From contig OZ242179.1 in the NCBI GenBank assembly GCA_965205735.1, positions 372,001 through 436,000 of the forward strand: a stretch of DNA of 64,000 nt, written 5' to 3'. The DNA is from VXNE01 sp965205735. Its GTDB lineage: Bacteria > Pseudomonadota > Gammaproteobacteria > Pseudomonadales > Azotimanducaceae. Position numbers and translations under genes: made by a program. The stretch's first letter is position 1. Each line of letters begins with the position of its first letter. A model generated the notes under the pieces. The model did not search any database, was not told where the DNA came from, and saw only the letters and a program-made list of their open reading frames with translations. This document shows, one piece after another, positions 26,114 through 35,546 of this stretch.

Positions 26114-26273
26114 CGGCGGGGGCAAAAGACGGCGTCGGCCCGGGCGACGGATTTTGTGGCGCTAGCAGTCTGTCGGACTTGCCGCGCCAGCGGCAAGATC
26201 GGCGGTGTGATAGGTGGGCTTGGGCGGGGGCAAAACACGGCGCCCGCCAGGGCGACGGATTCTGTGGCGCCAG
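26114..26273 (+). repeat. dispersed repeat family A, copy between clpP and clpX
   Basis: Two GGCGGGGGCAAAA..CGGCG..GGGCGACGGATT/CTGTGGCGC blocks flank the core GTCTGTCGGACTTGCCGCGCCAGCGGCAAGATCGG..GTGATAGGTGGGCTTGGGC, with a period of about 107 bp. The core contains a TTGCCGC/GCGGCAA hairpin. The copy lies within the clpP-clpX interval and would be transcribed with either gene. Confidence 0.8.
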
Positions 26274-26393
26274 CGCAGGGCTTGAAACTTGGCGCGTTTG
26301 CAAGCATGGTTGAAAGCCGGGCGTTCGGGCGCTGACTAGCACGGGCGCAAGCCACAAAGAGGATAGCGAGTACAAGAGAGACGGAAAGGCTGT

Positions 26394-27695
26394 ATGGCGG
26401 ACCATCAACGGGGCAAGGGCAACGATTCGGGGAAACCCCTGTTCTGCTCTTTTTGCCACAAGAGTCAGCACGAAGTGCGCAAACTGATTGCTGGCCCAGA
26501 AGTTTTCATCTGTACGGAGTGCATCGAGCTCTGCAACGACATCATCCGCGAGGAAGTTCAGGAAAATGATCAGGGGAAGGACGCCAACAAGCTTCCCGTT
26601 CCCCGGCAGATCAAGGACATCCTCGACATGTATGTCATCGGTCAGGAGCACGCAAAAAAGGTCCTGTCGGTCGCGGTACACAACCACTACAAGCGCTTGA
26701 ACTCGACGGCGAAAGGCGCTCCGGGCAACGGCGACGACGTCGAGCTCTCCAAGTCCAACATCCTCCTGATCGGCCCGACGGGGTGCGGCAAGACGCTGCT
26801 CGCGGAAACGCTCGCGCGGCTGCTGGACGTACCCTTCACGATTGCCGATGCAACGACGCTTACCGAGGCGGGCTACGTCGGCGAGGATGTGGAGAACATC
26901 ATTCAGAAGCTCCTGCAAAAGTGCGAATACGATGTCGAACGCGCACAGGTCGGAATTGTGTACATCGACGAGATCGACAAGATTTCGCGCAAATCGGATA
27001 ATCCGTCCATTACGCGCGACGTTTCGGGAGAGGGCGTCCAGCAGGCGTTGTTGAAGCTTATCGAGGGCACGATCGCTTCGGTGCCGCCCCAGGGCGGGCG
27101 CAAACATCCCCAGCAGGAGTTCCTGCAGGTCGACACCAGCAACATTCTGTTCATCTGCGGGGGCGCTTTTTCAGGCCTCGACAAGGTCATCGTCGATCGC
27201 TCGGATCGCAGTGGCATAGGATTCGGGGCCGAGGTCAGGAGAGAGGTCTCGGGCAAGAACATTGGCGAGACGTTGCGCCAGGTCGAACCCGAAGACTTGA
27301 TCAAGTACGGTCTCATTCCCGAATTCGTCGGACGCCTCCCGGTGGTGGCGACACTCGAAGAACTTGATGCCGAAGCCCTGGTGCAGATACTGACCGAGCC
27401 GAAGAACGCGCTCACCAAGCAGTATGCGAAGCTGTTCGGCATGGAGGGCGCAGATGTCGACTTCCGCGAAGGCGCGCTGCGGGCCGTGGCGCAGAAGGCC
27501 ATGGAGCGCAAGACCGGCGCACGTGGACTTCGCTCCATCCTGGAATCCGTGCTGCTCGACATTATGTATGATCTGCCGTCCTCGTCTGAATCAGTCGCCA
27601 AGGTCGTTATCGACGCGAGCGTCATCAACGGGGAAAGCAAGCCCTTGTTGATGTACGAAAACGTCGGTCACGCCAAGGCGTTGCCGAAGGACTGA
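26394..27695 (+). CDS. clpX: ATP-dependent Clp protease ATP-binding subunit ClpX
   Basis: ClpX is the AAA+ unfoldase delivering substrates to ClpP. The 433-residue protein has the N-terminal C4 zinc domain (CSFCHKSQ.. ICTECIELC), Walker A GPTGCGKTLL, Walker B IVYIDEIDKI, and the conserved C-terminal region with KTGARGLRSILE. Length and motifs are standard, so it should be functional. The ATG at 26394 follows a purine-rich stretch (GAGAGACGGAAAGG). Confidence 0.98.
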   Translation: MADHQRGKGNDSGKPLFCSFCHKSQHEVRKLIAGPEVFICTECIELCNDIIREEVQENDQGKDANKLPVPRQIKDILDMYVIGQEHAKKVLSVAVHNHYKRLNSTAKGAPGNGDDVELSKSNILLIGPTGCGKTLLAETLARLLDVPFTIADATTLTEAGYVGEDVENIIQKLLQKCEYDVERAQVGIVYIDEIDKISRKSDNPSITRDVSGEGVQQALLKLIEGTIASVPPQGGRKHPQQEFLQVDTSNILFICGGAFSGLDKVIVDRSDRSGIGFGAEVRREVSGKNIGETLRQVEPEDLIKYGLIPEFVGRLPVVATLEELDAEALVQILTEPKNALTKQYAKLFGMEGADVDFREGALRAVAQKAMERKTGARGLRSILESVLLDIMYDLPSSSESVAKVVIDASVINGESKPLLMYENVGHAKALPKD

Positions 27696-27826
27696 CTTGC
27701 ACGCTCCTGCGCGCCGGGCGGCGACAGCCCTGGGTTCCACGATCCGGAACCGAAGCGCGCTCGGATTGACGAGAGCAACAGTTGGCGCCTTCCGTAGACG
27801 AATCAGCCGGTCAGGGTGTCCTTGAA

Positions 27827-30277
27827 ATGAGCTACCCACCGCTCCCCGTCCTCCCATTGCGCGATATCGTGGCTTTCCCGCACGGGGTGCTATCGCTGTT
27901 CGTGAGCACCAAGTCATCCATTTTGGCGCTTGAGTCGGCCCTGGCGGGAGACAAACAGATTCTTCTCGTCTCCAAACGCGATGCGGAATGCGAGAATCCC
28001 GGACAGCGAGACCTGTTCGGGGTCGGCACATCGGCGACGGTGCTGCAACTGCTGCAACTGCCCGACGGCACGGTCAAGACCCTGGTGGAGGGCGTGGGGC
28101 GTGCGCGGATTGCCGACGTGCGCGACAACGGGCGGCATTTGGTCGCGGATGTCGAAATCGCCGAAGAGCCTCGGGTCGAAACTGCGATGGCGGAAGCGGT
28201 AGCGCGCGCGGTGTCGTCGCAGTTCGATGCATATGCGGAATCCGCCGCCGAGGCTTCGAAGAAAGTACCGCCGGAGACGGTTTCTTCAGTGTCCTCCATC
28301 GATGAGCCTGGGCGCCTCATCGACACCATCGCCACGCAACTCCCGTTCAAGCTCGAAGACCGGCAGGCAGTCCTTGAAGCCGTGGAATTGGACAGCCGCA
28401 TGCAGCGGATCATTGGTTTGATGGAAGCCGAGATGGCGCTCAATCGGCTGGAGAAGAATATACGTGGCCGCGTCAAGAAACAGATGGAGGATAGCCAGCG
28501 CGAGTACTACCTGAATGAAAAGATGAAGGCGATCCAGCAGGAACTCGGCGGCGAAGCGTTGCCGGACGAATTCGAGGAGTTTCGACGAAAGATCGACGAC
28601 GCCGGCATGCGCAAGGAAGCAAAGGACAAGGCGGAGCACGAACTGGCGAAACTCATGCGCACGCCGCCGATGTCGCCGGAGGCGACGGTCATTCGCGGGT
28701 ATCTCGACTGGTTACTGGCGCTTCCCTGGAAGCGGCGAAGCCGCACGCGCCGGGATCTCAAGGCTGCGGAGGAGATTCTCGAAACAGACCACTACGGACT
28801 ACATGAGGTGAAAGAGCGGATCGTCGAGCATCTCGCGGTCCAGCGACGCGTGGGCAAGGTCAAGGGCGCCGTGCTTTGCCTGGTCGGACCGCCGGGCGTC
28901 GGCAAGACCTCGCTCGGAGAATCGATCGCCCGTGCCACGAATCGCAGATTCGTGCGCATGTCGCTCGGCGGCGTGCGGGACGAAGCGGAGATTCGGGGAC
29001 ATCGCCGCACGTACATCGGTTCGATGCCGGGCAAGATACTGCAGAAGGTGGCGAAAGCAGGCGTTCGCAACCCATTGTTTCTGCTCGACGAGGTCGACAA
29101 GATGGGTATGGACTTCCGTGGAGATCCGGCGTCGGCCCTGCTCGAAGTGCTCGACCCGGAGCAGAACAACACCTTTAACGACCACTATCTTGAAGTGGAC
29201 TACGATCTTTCCGACGTCTTCTTCGTATGCACATCGAATTCCATGGATATTCCCCCGGCGCTGCTTGACCGCATGGAGGTGATTCGACTGCCGGGGTATA
29301 CAGAGGACGAAAAGGCCAACATCGCATCGCGCTTTCTCGTCCCGAAGCAGAAGGCGTTGAACGGATTGGCGTCCGTTGACTTCGATATTTCCGAACGGGC
29401 CATTGTCGAGCTCATCCGCTACTACACTCGCGAAGCCGGCGTGCGCGCGTTGGAGCGCGAAATCGCCAAGATATGCCGCAAGGTCGTCAAGGACCAGACG
29501 CTGGGCGACGCGGATATCAAGACGCCAATCCTCGAGGAACACATCGAGAACTACAACGGCGTGCGCAAGTTCGACTACGGTCGGGCGGACGATGAGAACC
29601 GGATCGGAGTCGTCACCGGTCTCGCATGGACGCAAGTGGGTGGCGAACTTCTGAATATCGAGGCGGTCGCCGTGCGCGGGAAGGGCCGGCAGACGAAGAC
29701 CGGTTCCCTGGGTGATGTCATGCAGGAGTCGATTCAGGCGGCGCTGACGTTCGTGCGCAGCCGCGCGCCCGATCTCGGTATCGAGGCCGACTTCCACGAG
29801 AAACATGACATCCATATACACGTTCCCGATGGGGCGACGCCAAAGGACGGGCCGAGTGCCGGAATAGGGATGTGTACCGCCCTCGTGTCGGTGCTCACGG
29901 GCATACCGGTTCGGGCTGACGTTGCCATGACCGGCGAAATTACGTTGCGCGGCCAGGTGCTGCGGATAGGCGGCCTGAAAGAAAAACTACTTGCTGCGCA
30001 CCGAGGAGGCGTGCGCCGCGTCGTCATCCCCGAGGACAATGCGCGCGACCTGAAGGAAGTGCCGGACAACGTAAAGGCGGCGTTGGACATCCTGCCGGTC
30101 AAATGGATGGACGACGTGATCGGAGCCGCCCTCGAACGCCGTCCGGTGCCGAAGACGGAAGACGGGCCGGAACCTGGATCCGCCCCCGGTACCGGAGTGG
30201 ATCCGGATATTCCCGTCGTCCGTATCGATCGTCCGGGCGATTCTGCCGTTGACAGCGTTTTTTCGCCGTTGATATAA
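27827..30277 (+). CDS. lon: ATP-dependent Lon protease
   Basis: Lon is a AAA+ serine protease degrading misfolded and regulatory proteins. Order of domains: N-terminal substrate domain (PVLPLRDIVAFPHGVLSLFV), AAA+ module with Walker A GPPGVGKTSLG and Walker B LFLLDEVDKMG, and protease domain with the Ser-Lys dyad in PKDGPSAGIGM and GGLKEKLLAAHRGG. An acidic/Pro-rich tail of about 45 residues follows. The ATG at 27827 leaves five residues before the conserved strand. An in-frame TTG at 27782 would add 15 residues and cannot be excluded. Confidence 0.97.
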   Translation: MSYPPLPVLPLRDIVAFPHGVLSLFVSTKSSILALESALAGDKQILLVSKRDAECENPGQRDLFGVGTSATVLQLLQLPDGTVKTLVEGVGRARIADVRDNGRHLVADVEIAEEPRVETAMAEAVARAVSSQFDAYAESAAEASKKVPPETVSSVSSIDEPGRLIDTIATQLPFKLEDRQAVLEAVELDSRMQRIIGLMEAEMALNRLEKNIRGRVKKQMEDSQREYYLNEKMKAIQQELGGEALPDEFEEFRRKIDDAGMRKEAKDKAEHELAKLMRTPPMSPEATVIRGYLDWLLALPWKRRSRTRRDLKAAEEILETDHYGLHEVKERIVEHLAVQRRVGKVKGAVLCLVGPPGVGKTSLGESIARATNRRFVRMSLGGVRDEAEIRGHRRTYIGSMPGKILQKVAKAGVRNPLFLLDEVDKMGMDFRGDPASALLEVLDPEQNNTFNDHYLEVDYDLSDVFFVCTSNSMDIPPALLDRMEVIRLPGYTEDEKANIASRFLVPKQKALNGLASVDFDISERAIVELIRYYTREAGVRALEREIAKICRKVVKDQTLGDADIKTPILEEHIENYNGVRKFDYGRADDENRIGVVTGLAWTQVGGELLNIEAVAVRGKGRQTKTGSLGDVMQESIQAALTFVRSRAPDLGIEADFHEKHDIHIHVPDGATPKDGPSAGIGMCTALVSVLTGIPVRADVAMTGEITLRGQVLRIGGLKEKLLAAHRGGVRRVVIPEDNARDLKEVPDNVKAALDILPVKWMDDVIGAALERRPVPKTEDGPEPGSAPGTGVDPDIPVVRIDRPGDSAVDSVFSPLI

Positions 30278-30301
30278 GTCCCATGTTGCTTAAGCGATAG
30301 C

Positions 30302-30330
30302 TTGCAAGCATTTCCCAACCCGGTTTTAAA
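30302..30330 (+). promoter_or_regulatory. candidate sigma70 promoter for hupB
   Basis: TTGCAA (30302-30307) and TTTAAA (30325-30330) are 17 bp apart, 24 bp upstream of the hupB start. The match to consensus is moderate. HU genes downstream of lon commonly have their own promoters. Confidence 0.4.
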
Positions 30331-30354
30331 CGTTACCACTGAGAATAATAGAGC

Positions 30355-30630
30355 ATGAACAAGTCAGAACTAATTGATTCGATTTCCAACTCGGCCGATA
30401 CCTCCAGGGCTGCTGCGGGCAGGGTGCTGGACGCACTGTGCGATGCCGTGGCCGAATCCCTCAAGAACTCCGAGTCGGTGGCCATTGCGGGATTCGGGAC
30501 CTTTTCCGTGCGTGATCGGGCGGCGCGAACCGGGCGCAACCCGCGAACGGGTGAAGCTATCGAGATCGCCGCATCCCGGGTGCCGGCGTTCAAGGCAGGC
30601 AAGGCGCTCCGAGACGCCGTCAACGGATAG
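30355..30630 (+). CDS. hupB: DNA-binding protein HU
   Basis: This 91-residue histone-like protein bends and compacts DNA. The HU signature GFGTFSVRDRAARTGRNPRTGE is present, with the N-terminal helices MNKSELIDSIS..AA.RVLDALCDAV. Position after lon and before ppiD is the usual one for HU-beta. Nothing unusual is seen in the length. Confidence 0.97.
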   Translation: MNKSELIDSISNSADTSRAAAGRVLDALCDAVAESLKNSESVAIAGFGTFSVRDRAARTGRNPRTGEAIEIAASRVPAFKAGKALRDAVNG

Positions 30631-30765
30631 GCCAAATTTGCTTCGCCAGGCCGCGCGCAGTACCGCGCGGCGACGAATGCTGCCCACAAGCCCCCCGGCC
30701 AGCGCGCCGCCCACCGGCTGGAATGGAGCACTGAAACGTGATGCGGAAAACATGATGCTGCGGAC

Positions 30766-32661
30766 ATGATGCTGCAAAAGATGCGCGATGGCGCACAGAC
30801 TATGGGCGCCAAGATCATGGTCGGCCTTATCGCCTTCGTGCTGACGGTTTTCGGTTTCGGAGCCTTCAACTTGTTCACTGTCGGCGAGCCCGTCGCAGCG
30901 ACTGTCAACGGCGAGGAAATCACCGAAGCCTACCTGGAGAGCCAAACTGAGCGGCGGTTGCGCGCCCTGCTTGCGGAACTGGGCGAAGACGTGGATCCGG
31001 CCCTGATAGACCGTGAGCAGGTTCGACAATCGAGCTTGGCGCTGTTGATCAACCGTACCCTCTTGCTGCACCTGGCGGATGATCTGGATCTGGCGGTGGC
31101 AAGAAGTGAATTGGATCGCGAGATTACGTCGATGTCCGAGTTTCAGGTGGACGGTGTTTTCGACGAAGGACGCTTTCGTTCGATGCTGGCGAGCGCTGGA
31201 TTTTCCCCCGCGTCGTTCCTCGATGACCAGGAGCGCAACGTTCGCATCGATCAACTCAGGGGCGCTGTCGCCGATACGGTCGTCGTGACCAATCAGGAAA
31301 TCAGGGATGCATCGGGGGTCTTGGGGCAACTCCGCGATATCGCATACCTCGAGTTTTCGGTGGATGTCTTCACGGCAGGCATCGAAGTGTCGGATGAAGA
31401 GGTCGCGCGATACTACGATGAGAACATCCACCTTTTCCTGACGGAAGAGAATGTCGACCTTGAGTATGTCGAGCTATCGTTGGACGCTTTGACAGCGGAC
31501 CAAGAGGTTCGAGAGATAGATATCGTCGCAGCATTCGAAGAGGAAGAGCGCATCCGACTCGAATCGGGCGCGGGCGAGGAGCGGCGGGCCGCGCACATAC
31601 TGCTGCAGACGACGGACGCGCGTACGGAGGGGGACGCCATCGCAACGCTTCTCGAAATACGCTCCGAGATCGAGGGCGGCGCGTCTTTCGGGGACAAGGC
31701 GAAGGAAGTGTCGGAAGATGCGGGATCGGCGCCGAACGATGGCGACCTGGGATTCGCCGGTCGAGGCGCATTCGTGCCGGCGTTCGAAGAGGCGCTATGG
31801 AGCCTTGAGATTGGCGAGCTCTCCGATCCCGTAGCGACCCAGTTTGGCGTACATCTCATCACGTTGCTCGAAGTCCAGCAGGCCGAGCCGCGCGCCCTTG
31901 AGGACGCTCGGGACCGACTTCTCGAGTCGATCAAACGTGATCGCGCAGAACCCATTTTCGAGGAGAATCTGCGGGTGATGGACGAAATCGCATTCGAACA
32001 GCCGGATACGTTGAGCGGTATCGTCGAGGCGCTGGGCCTCGAAATCCGCGCTGCCCAGGGAGTAACCCGCGAAGCAGGCGAAGGCGTTTTTGGTGATAGG
32101 GCACTGCGCGAGGCAGTCTTCGAGCCTGATGTCCTGATTGAAGGCTACAACAGCCCCGCTATCAAACTTGGCAGCGGCAGCGCAGTGGTGGCGCGGGTCA
32201 CGGCACAGCATCCATCCATGGAAGTGCCACTCCAAGAGGTGGCCGAGAGCGTGCGCAAGACTCTTGCCGCACAACGCGCCGGGGAGGCTGCATCCGTGGC
32301 TGCGGACGCCGCGCTGGAGCGATTGCTTTCCGGCGAAGCCGCCTCGGACGTGGCCGGCGAGCATTCGCTCACGTGGAAAACGCTCGAGTCAGTTGGTTTC
32401 ACTGATCGGGGCATCCCGGAAGGGGTGCGCGAAACCGCGTTCAAGCTGTCTCCGCCGGTGGGCGAAGAACGATCTGCGGCGACGACCCGTCTTCCGAACG
32501 GCGGTTCGGCCCTGGTTGTCGTGTCTCGTGTGGATCCCGGCGACTACGGTGCCATGAGCGAGACGGAACGCGCGTCGCTGCGCGGCGATTTGACGCAATT
32601 GGCGAGTCAGCGCGCCGTGGGCTCGGTATTGGACTCTTTGAGAGAGGAAGCGGGTCTGTAG
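30766..32661 (+). CDS. ppiD: periplasmic peptidyl-prolyl isomerase PpiD
   Basis: This is an inner-membrane-anchored periplasmic chaperone at the Sec translocon. The 631-residue protein has a single N-terminal transmembrane helix (IMVGLIAFVLTVFGFGAFNLF), a SurA-like N-domain, a central parvulin domain (RRAAHILLQTTDAR..GDLGFAGRGAFVPAFEEALW..QFGVHLITLLEVQ) and a C-terminal helical region. The start region holds a 14-bp duplication (ACATGATGCTGCGG/ACATGATGCTGCAA), and the downstream copy carries the in-frame ATGs. Its 3' end overlaps the convergent lytic transglycosylase gene by 55 bp. Confidence 0.95.
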   Translation: MMLQKMRDGAQTMGAKIMVGLIAFVLTVFGFGAFNLFTVGEPVAATVNGEEITEAYLESQTERRLRALLAELGEDVDPALIDREQVRQSSLALLINRTLLLHLADDLDLAVARSELDREITSMSEFQVDGVFDEGRFRSMLASAGFSPASFLDDQERNVRIDQLRGAVADTVVVTNQEIRDASGVLGQLRDIAYLEFSVDVFTAGIEVSDEEVARYYDENIHLFLTEENVDLEYVELSLDALTADQEVREIDIVAAFEEEERIRLESGAGEERRAAHILLQTTDARTEGDAIATLLEIRSEIEGGASFGDKAKEVSEDAGSAPNDGDLGFAGRGAFVPAFEEALWSLEIGELSDPVATQFGVHLITLLEVQQAEPRALEDARDRLLESIKRDRAEPIFEENLRVMDEIAFEQPDTLSGIVEALGLEIRAAQGVTREAGEGVFGDRALREAVFEPDVLIEGYNSPAIKLGSGSAVVARVTAQHPSMEVPLQEVAESVRKTLAAQRAGEAASVAADAALERLLSGEAASDVAGEHSLTWKTLESVGFTDRGIPEGVRETAFKLSPPVGEERSAATTRLPNGGSALVVVSRVDPGDYGAMSETERASLRGDLTQLASQRAVGSVLDSLREEAGL

Positions 32662-33503
32662 TTCACCCCGACCTGAGCCGGCACGTCGGGCACCGTCCTC
32701 GTCGGTGCTGCGTTGCGCCGCAAGCGGTCGGGCAGGGCGATGCCGTGGGCCGAGGGATCAGCAAAAATCGCCGCGAACGCGAGCAGCCTCGGCACATAGA
32801 TGGCCGTTTCCGTCGGCCAGCGCAAGTCGAAAAATGACGCGCCGGTTGCCGCGCTGTCCAGCACCTTGGCTACCCTGGTTTCCCCGCAGTTGTACGCGGC
32901 GAGCGCCAGAGTCCAGTCGCTGAAACGGCGCTGCAAATCGCTCAGGTACCGGAGCGCCGCATCCGTCGATGCAATCGGATCGCGGCGTTCGTCTACCATC
33001 CAGCCGATCTTCAATCCATAGCGTTTGGCAGTGCCGGGAACGAGCTGCCAAAGGCCTCTCGCTCCGCTGCCTGACACGGCGGTCGGATTGACGCTGCTCT
33101 CGACGATCGGCAGCAGGCAGATTTCGGTTGGCATATCGCGCGCGCGCGCTTCGGCGCAGATTGCTGGCAGATAACGCTCGATGCGAGGCGACAGCCTTGC
33201 AAGGTATGAGGGGTTGCGTCTCACACGATCTATCTCGTGCAACACTACCGGCTGATCAAGTCTGTGATTCAGGGCAAAGCCCCGTCGCAACACCTCCAGA
33301 AATCCAGTAGATACGTCAGGAGACGCGGCCGATTCCTGCGGTAGCGCGGCGGCGCCGCAGGCTGTAGAAACGAGAAAAAACGCGAACAGCCACGTCGCCA
33401 CGGGTCTTGGTGCACCCGATTCCCGCCGGCTATCGACGCGTAGAGAAACGCGGACGTTGACGACGATTCCGGCAACGGTGGGCGTGCTGTTCCTTACACG
33501 CAT
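32607..33503 (-). CDS. membrane-bound lytic murein transglycosylase (MltD-like, SLT domain)
   Basis: This ~298-residue protein has a hydrophobic export signal (WLFAFFLVSTACGAAALPQ) after a long basic N-terminus, and a GH23 SLT domain. The catalytic Glu is in LPIVESSVNPTAVSGSGARGLWQLVPGTA, and LALAAYNCGETRV follows. It resembles MltD without the C-terminal LysM domains. The true start may be downstream of 33503, since the first ~35 residues are unusually long for a signal peptide. It lies where gloB/mltD often occur, divergent from the methyltransferase-rnhA-dnaQ genes. Confidence 0.85.
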   Translation of the reverse strand: MRVRNSTPTVAGIVVNVRVSLRVDSRRESGAPRPVATWLFAFFLVSTACGAAALPQESAASPDVSTGFLEVLRRGFALNHRLDQPVVLHEIDRVRRNPSYLARLSPRIERYLPAICAEARARDMPTEICLLPIVESSVNPTAVSGSGARGLWQLVPGTAKRYGLKIGWMVDERRDPIASTDAALRYLSDLQRRFSDWTLALAAYNCGETRVAKVLDSAATGASFFDLRWPTETAIYVPRLLAFAAIFADPSAHGIALPDRLRRNAAPTRTVPDVPAQVGVNYRPASSLKESNTEPTAR

Positions 33504-33547
33504 TGCGGGTGGTTTCCGGGTTGCGGTTCGTATCCGCGCGGTACAAA

Positions 33548-34333
33548 ATGACGGCGGATCTTGTCGCTACTTTGCGGGAAAATACCGTTATTCGCAACCT
33601 ATCCGCGTCGGTCTCGCCTCAAGCGTTCCGTTTCATGAGGGACTGGTTCGAAACCGAGCCTGGAAAGCGGCTTTTGGGGCGCGAAACTGCGTTGATACGC
33701 AGGCAAGTGCGCCGTTTTCACGGTGAATGCCTGCTTTGGATGGGTCCTGCACCGCAGGCCGTGGCGGCCACGGCGCGTTGCATGGTCAAGAACCGTTTCT
33801 ACCTGTCTCGGGATTCGAGCGCTGTTCGCGACAGCGAACTGCCGTCGACGATTGCCGTTTCGGAGGCGCTGCCGATTCCGACGAACAGCATGGATGGAGT
33901 TGTGGTTCACCACGCCCTGGAGTTCGCGGAGGATCCGCGTGCCGCCATTCGGGAAATCACACGCGTGATCCGTCCTGGCGGCAGATTGCTGATCTGTTCG
34001 TTCAATCCGCTATCGCTGTGGATGGCGCGCCGACCCCGCGGAATGACGCTGGTCACCGCGTACCGGCTGAGCGATTGGTTGGCGGTTCTCGGTTTTGATC
34101 GCGAAGAGAACATCCGCTACATGAACTATCGGGCCAGCCTGAAACTTGGGCTCGACGGTGAACGTTGGCGGAAGGTTGGGGACTGGCTCGCCGAAAAGCG
34201 CGTGCCGGTAGGCGGTGTCTACCTGGTGCTTGCGGCAAAGAACGCGGCCGCACGAACTGGGGTCGGGCGTTTGGCCGCCGTCGGCAACAATATCGCGCCG
34301 CTTGCAATGCCGAGACCAATGGCCCGCCAGTGA
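33548..34333 (+). CDS. class I SAM-dependent methyltransferase
   Basis: This ~261-residue protein belongs to the methyltransferase family always found upstream of rnhA in gammaproteobacteria. The core contains EALPIPTNSMDGVVVHHALEFAEDPRAAIREITRVIRPGGRLLICSFNPLSLW, the post-I to IV region of Methyltransf_11 proteins. The glycine-rich motif I (GP) is weak, as is usual in this family. The substrate is unknown. The stop overlaps the GTG start of rnhA. Confidence 0.85.
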   Translation: MTADLVATLRENTVIRNLSASVSPQAFRFMRDWFETEPGKRLLGRETALIRRQVRRFHGECLLWMGPAPQAVAATARCMVKNRFYLSRDSSAVRDSELPSTIAVSEALPIPTNSMDGVVVHHALEFAEDPRAAIREITRVIRPGGRLLICSFNPLSLWMARRPRGMTLVTAYRLSDWLAVLGFDREENIRYMNYRASLKLGLDGERWRKVGDWLAEKRVPVGGVYLVLAAKNAAARTGVGRLAAVGNNIAPLAMPRPMARQ

Positions 34334-34794
34334 ACGCCGCGCCAGTGGTCGAGATCTTCACCGACGGCGCATGCCGGGGAAATCCGGGCCCCGGCGGCTG
34401 GGCTGCCCTGTTGCGGTGCGGCGACCGCGAGACGTTGCTCAAGGGCGCCACGGCAAACAGCACAAACAACCGCATGGAACTACAGGCGGCCATCGAAGGA
34501 CTAGCTGCCCTCGGCAGTTCCCGCCGCCGCGTGCGCCTGACTACGGATTCGCAATACGTGCGCATGGGCGTCACCCGGTGGATAGAACGTTGGAAGACCA
34601 ACGGCTGGAGAACCGCGGGCAAGAGTCCGGTAAAGAACCGCGCGCTTTGGGAACGTCTTGACGCGGTCGCAGCGATGCACGAAGTGGAGTGGTTGTGGGT
34701 GAAAGGTCACAGCGGCGTGGAAGAGAACGAGCGCGTGGATCGGGCCGCCAACGCCGCCATAGATGTGATGCTCGGCAGACCATGCGCCAGGTAG
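34330..34794 (+). CDS. rnhA: ribonuclease HI
   Basis: RNase HI degrades RNA in RNA-DNA hybrids. The 154-residue protein has all four acidic catalytic residues (FTDGACRGNPGPGGWA, NRMELQA, TTDSQYV, ERVDRAANAA). The GTG at 34330 overlaps the methyltransferase stop (GTGA) and gives the typical N-terminus. It overlaps dnaQ by 13 bp, as is usual for this gene pair. Confidence 0.97.
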   Translation: MNAAPVVEIFTDGACRGNPGPGGWAALLRCGDRETLLKGATANSTNNRMELQAAIEGLAALGSSRRRVRLTTDSQYVRMGVTRWIERWKTNGWRTAGKSPVKNRALWERLDAVAAMHEVEWLWVKGHSGVEENERVDRAANAAIDVMLGRPCAR

Positions 34795-35510
34795 TTCTGG
34801 ATACCGAGACGACTGGACTCGAGCCGGAGCAGGGACATCGCATCATCGAGATTGGCGCGGTGGAGATCGTGGACCGGCACTTGACCGACCGCCGGTTCCA
34901 TTGCTACGTCCATCCAGAGCGCCCCATTGACGACGCCGCGTTTGAAGTACACGGCCTGACCTTGGAGCGCTTGGAAAAAGAACCCAAATTCGCCGAAGTC
35001 GCCTTGGTTTTTCTCGACTTTGTTCGCGGCGCCGAACTCATCATCCACAACGCGCCGTTCGATGTGTCCTTTGTCGATTTCGAATTCAAGCTGCTGCGCG
35101 AAATGGATGGAATCCCGGCGTCCATCAGGGATATGTGTGGCGTGACGGATTCTCTGGACCTGGCGCGTCGCAAGCATCCGGGTCAAAGGAATTCCCTTGA
35201 TGCCTTGTGCCGACGCTACGGGGTGGACAACTCCCAGCGAGAACTCCACGGAGCGTTGCTCGACGCGGAGATTCTAGCGGACGTTTACCTGTTGATGACC
35301 GGAGGACAAACGTCGTTGTTCGACTCCGATTCGACACAGAGCGTTTTATCGCGCGTTGAAGGTTTCGAGCGGCTTCCCGCTGATCGGCCGCGGCTGCCCG
35401 TGGTGCGTGCCACGCCCGAGGAGTTGGCCTCTCACGAGGCGGTGCTCGACCGGGTGGAAGCCGAGGCCGAAGGCATCGCGGTGTGGCGCGTACCGGCACC
35501 CGCGGCATAG
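34782..35510 (+). CDS. dnaQ: DNA polymerase III epsilon subunit (proofreading exonuclease)
   Basis: This 242-residue DEDDh 3'-5' exonuclease has ExoI LDTETTGLEP, ExoII HNAPFDVSFVDFE and ExoIII HGALLDAEILADVY. The C-terminal half carries the alpha-subunit-binding tail, including a clamp-binding-like GGQTSLF motif. It overlaps the end of rnhA by 13 bp, so the two are probably translated from one message. Full length, no damage seen. Confidence 0.96.
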   Translation: MRQVVLDTETTGLEPEQGHRIIEIGAVEIVDRHLTDRRFHCYVHPERPIDDAAFEVHGLTLERLEKEPKFAEVALVFLDFVRGAELIIHNAPFDVSFVDFEFKLLREMDGIPASIRDMCGVTDSLDLARRKHPGQRNSLDALCRRYGVDNSQRELHGALLDAEILADVYLLMTGGQTSLFDSDSTQSVLSRVEGFERLPADRPRLPVVRATPEELASHEAVLDRVEAEAEGIAVWRVPAPAA

Positions 35511-35546
35511 CCCCGCGTCGAGACCGGCTGCCCTTGTGCGAGGGAT

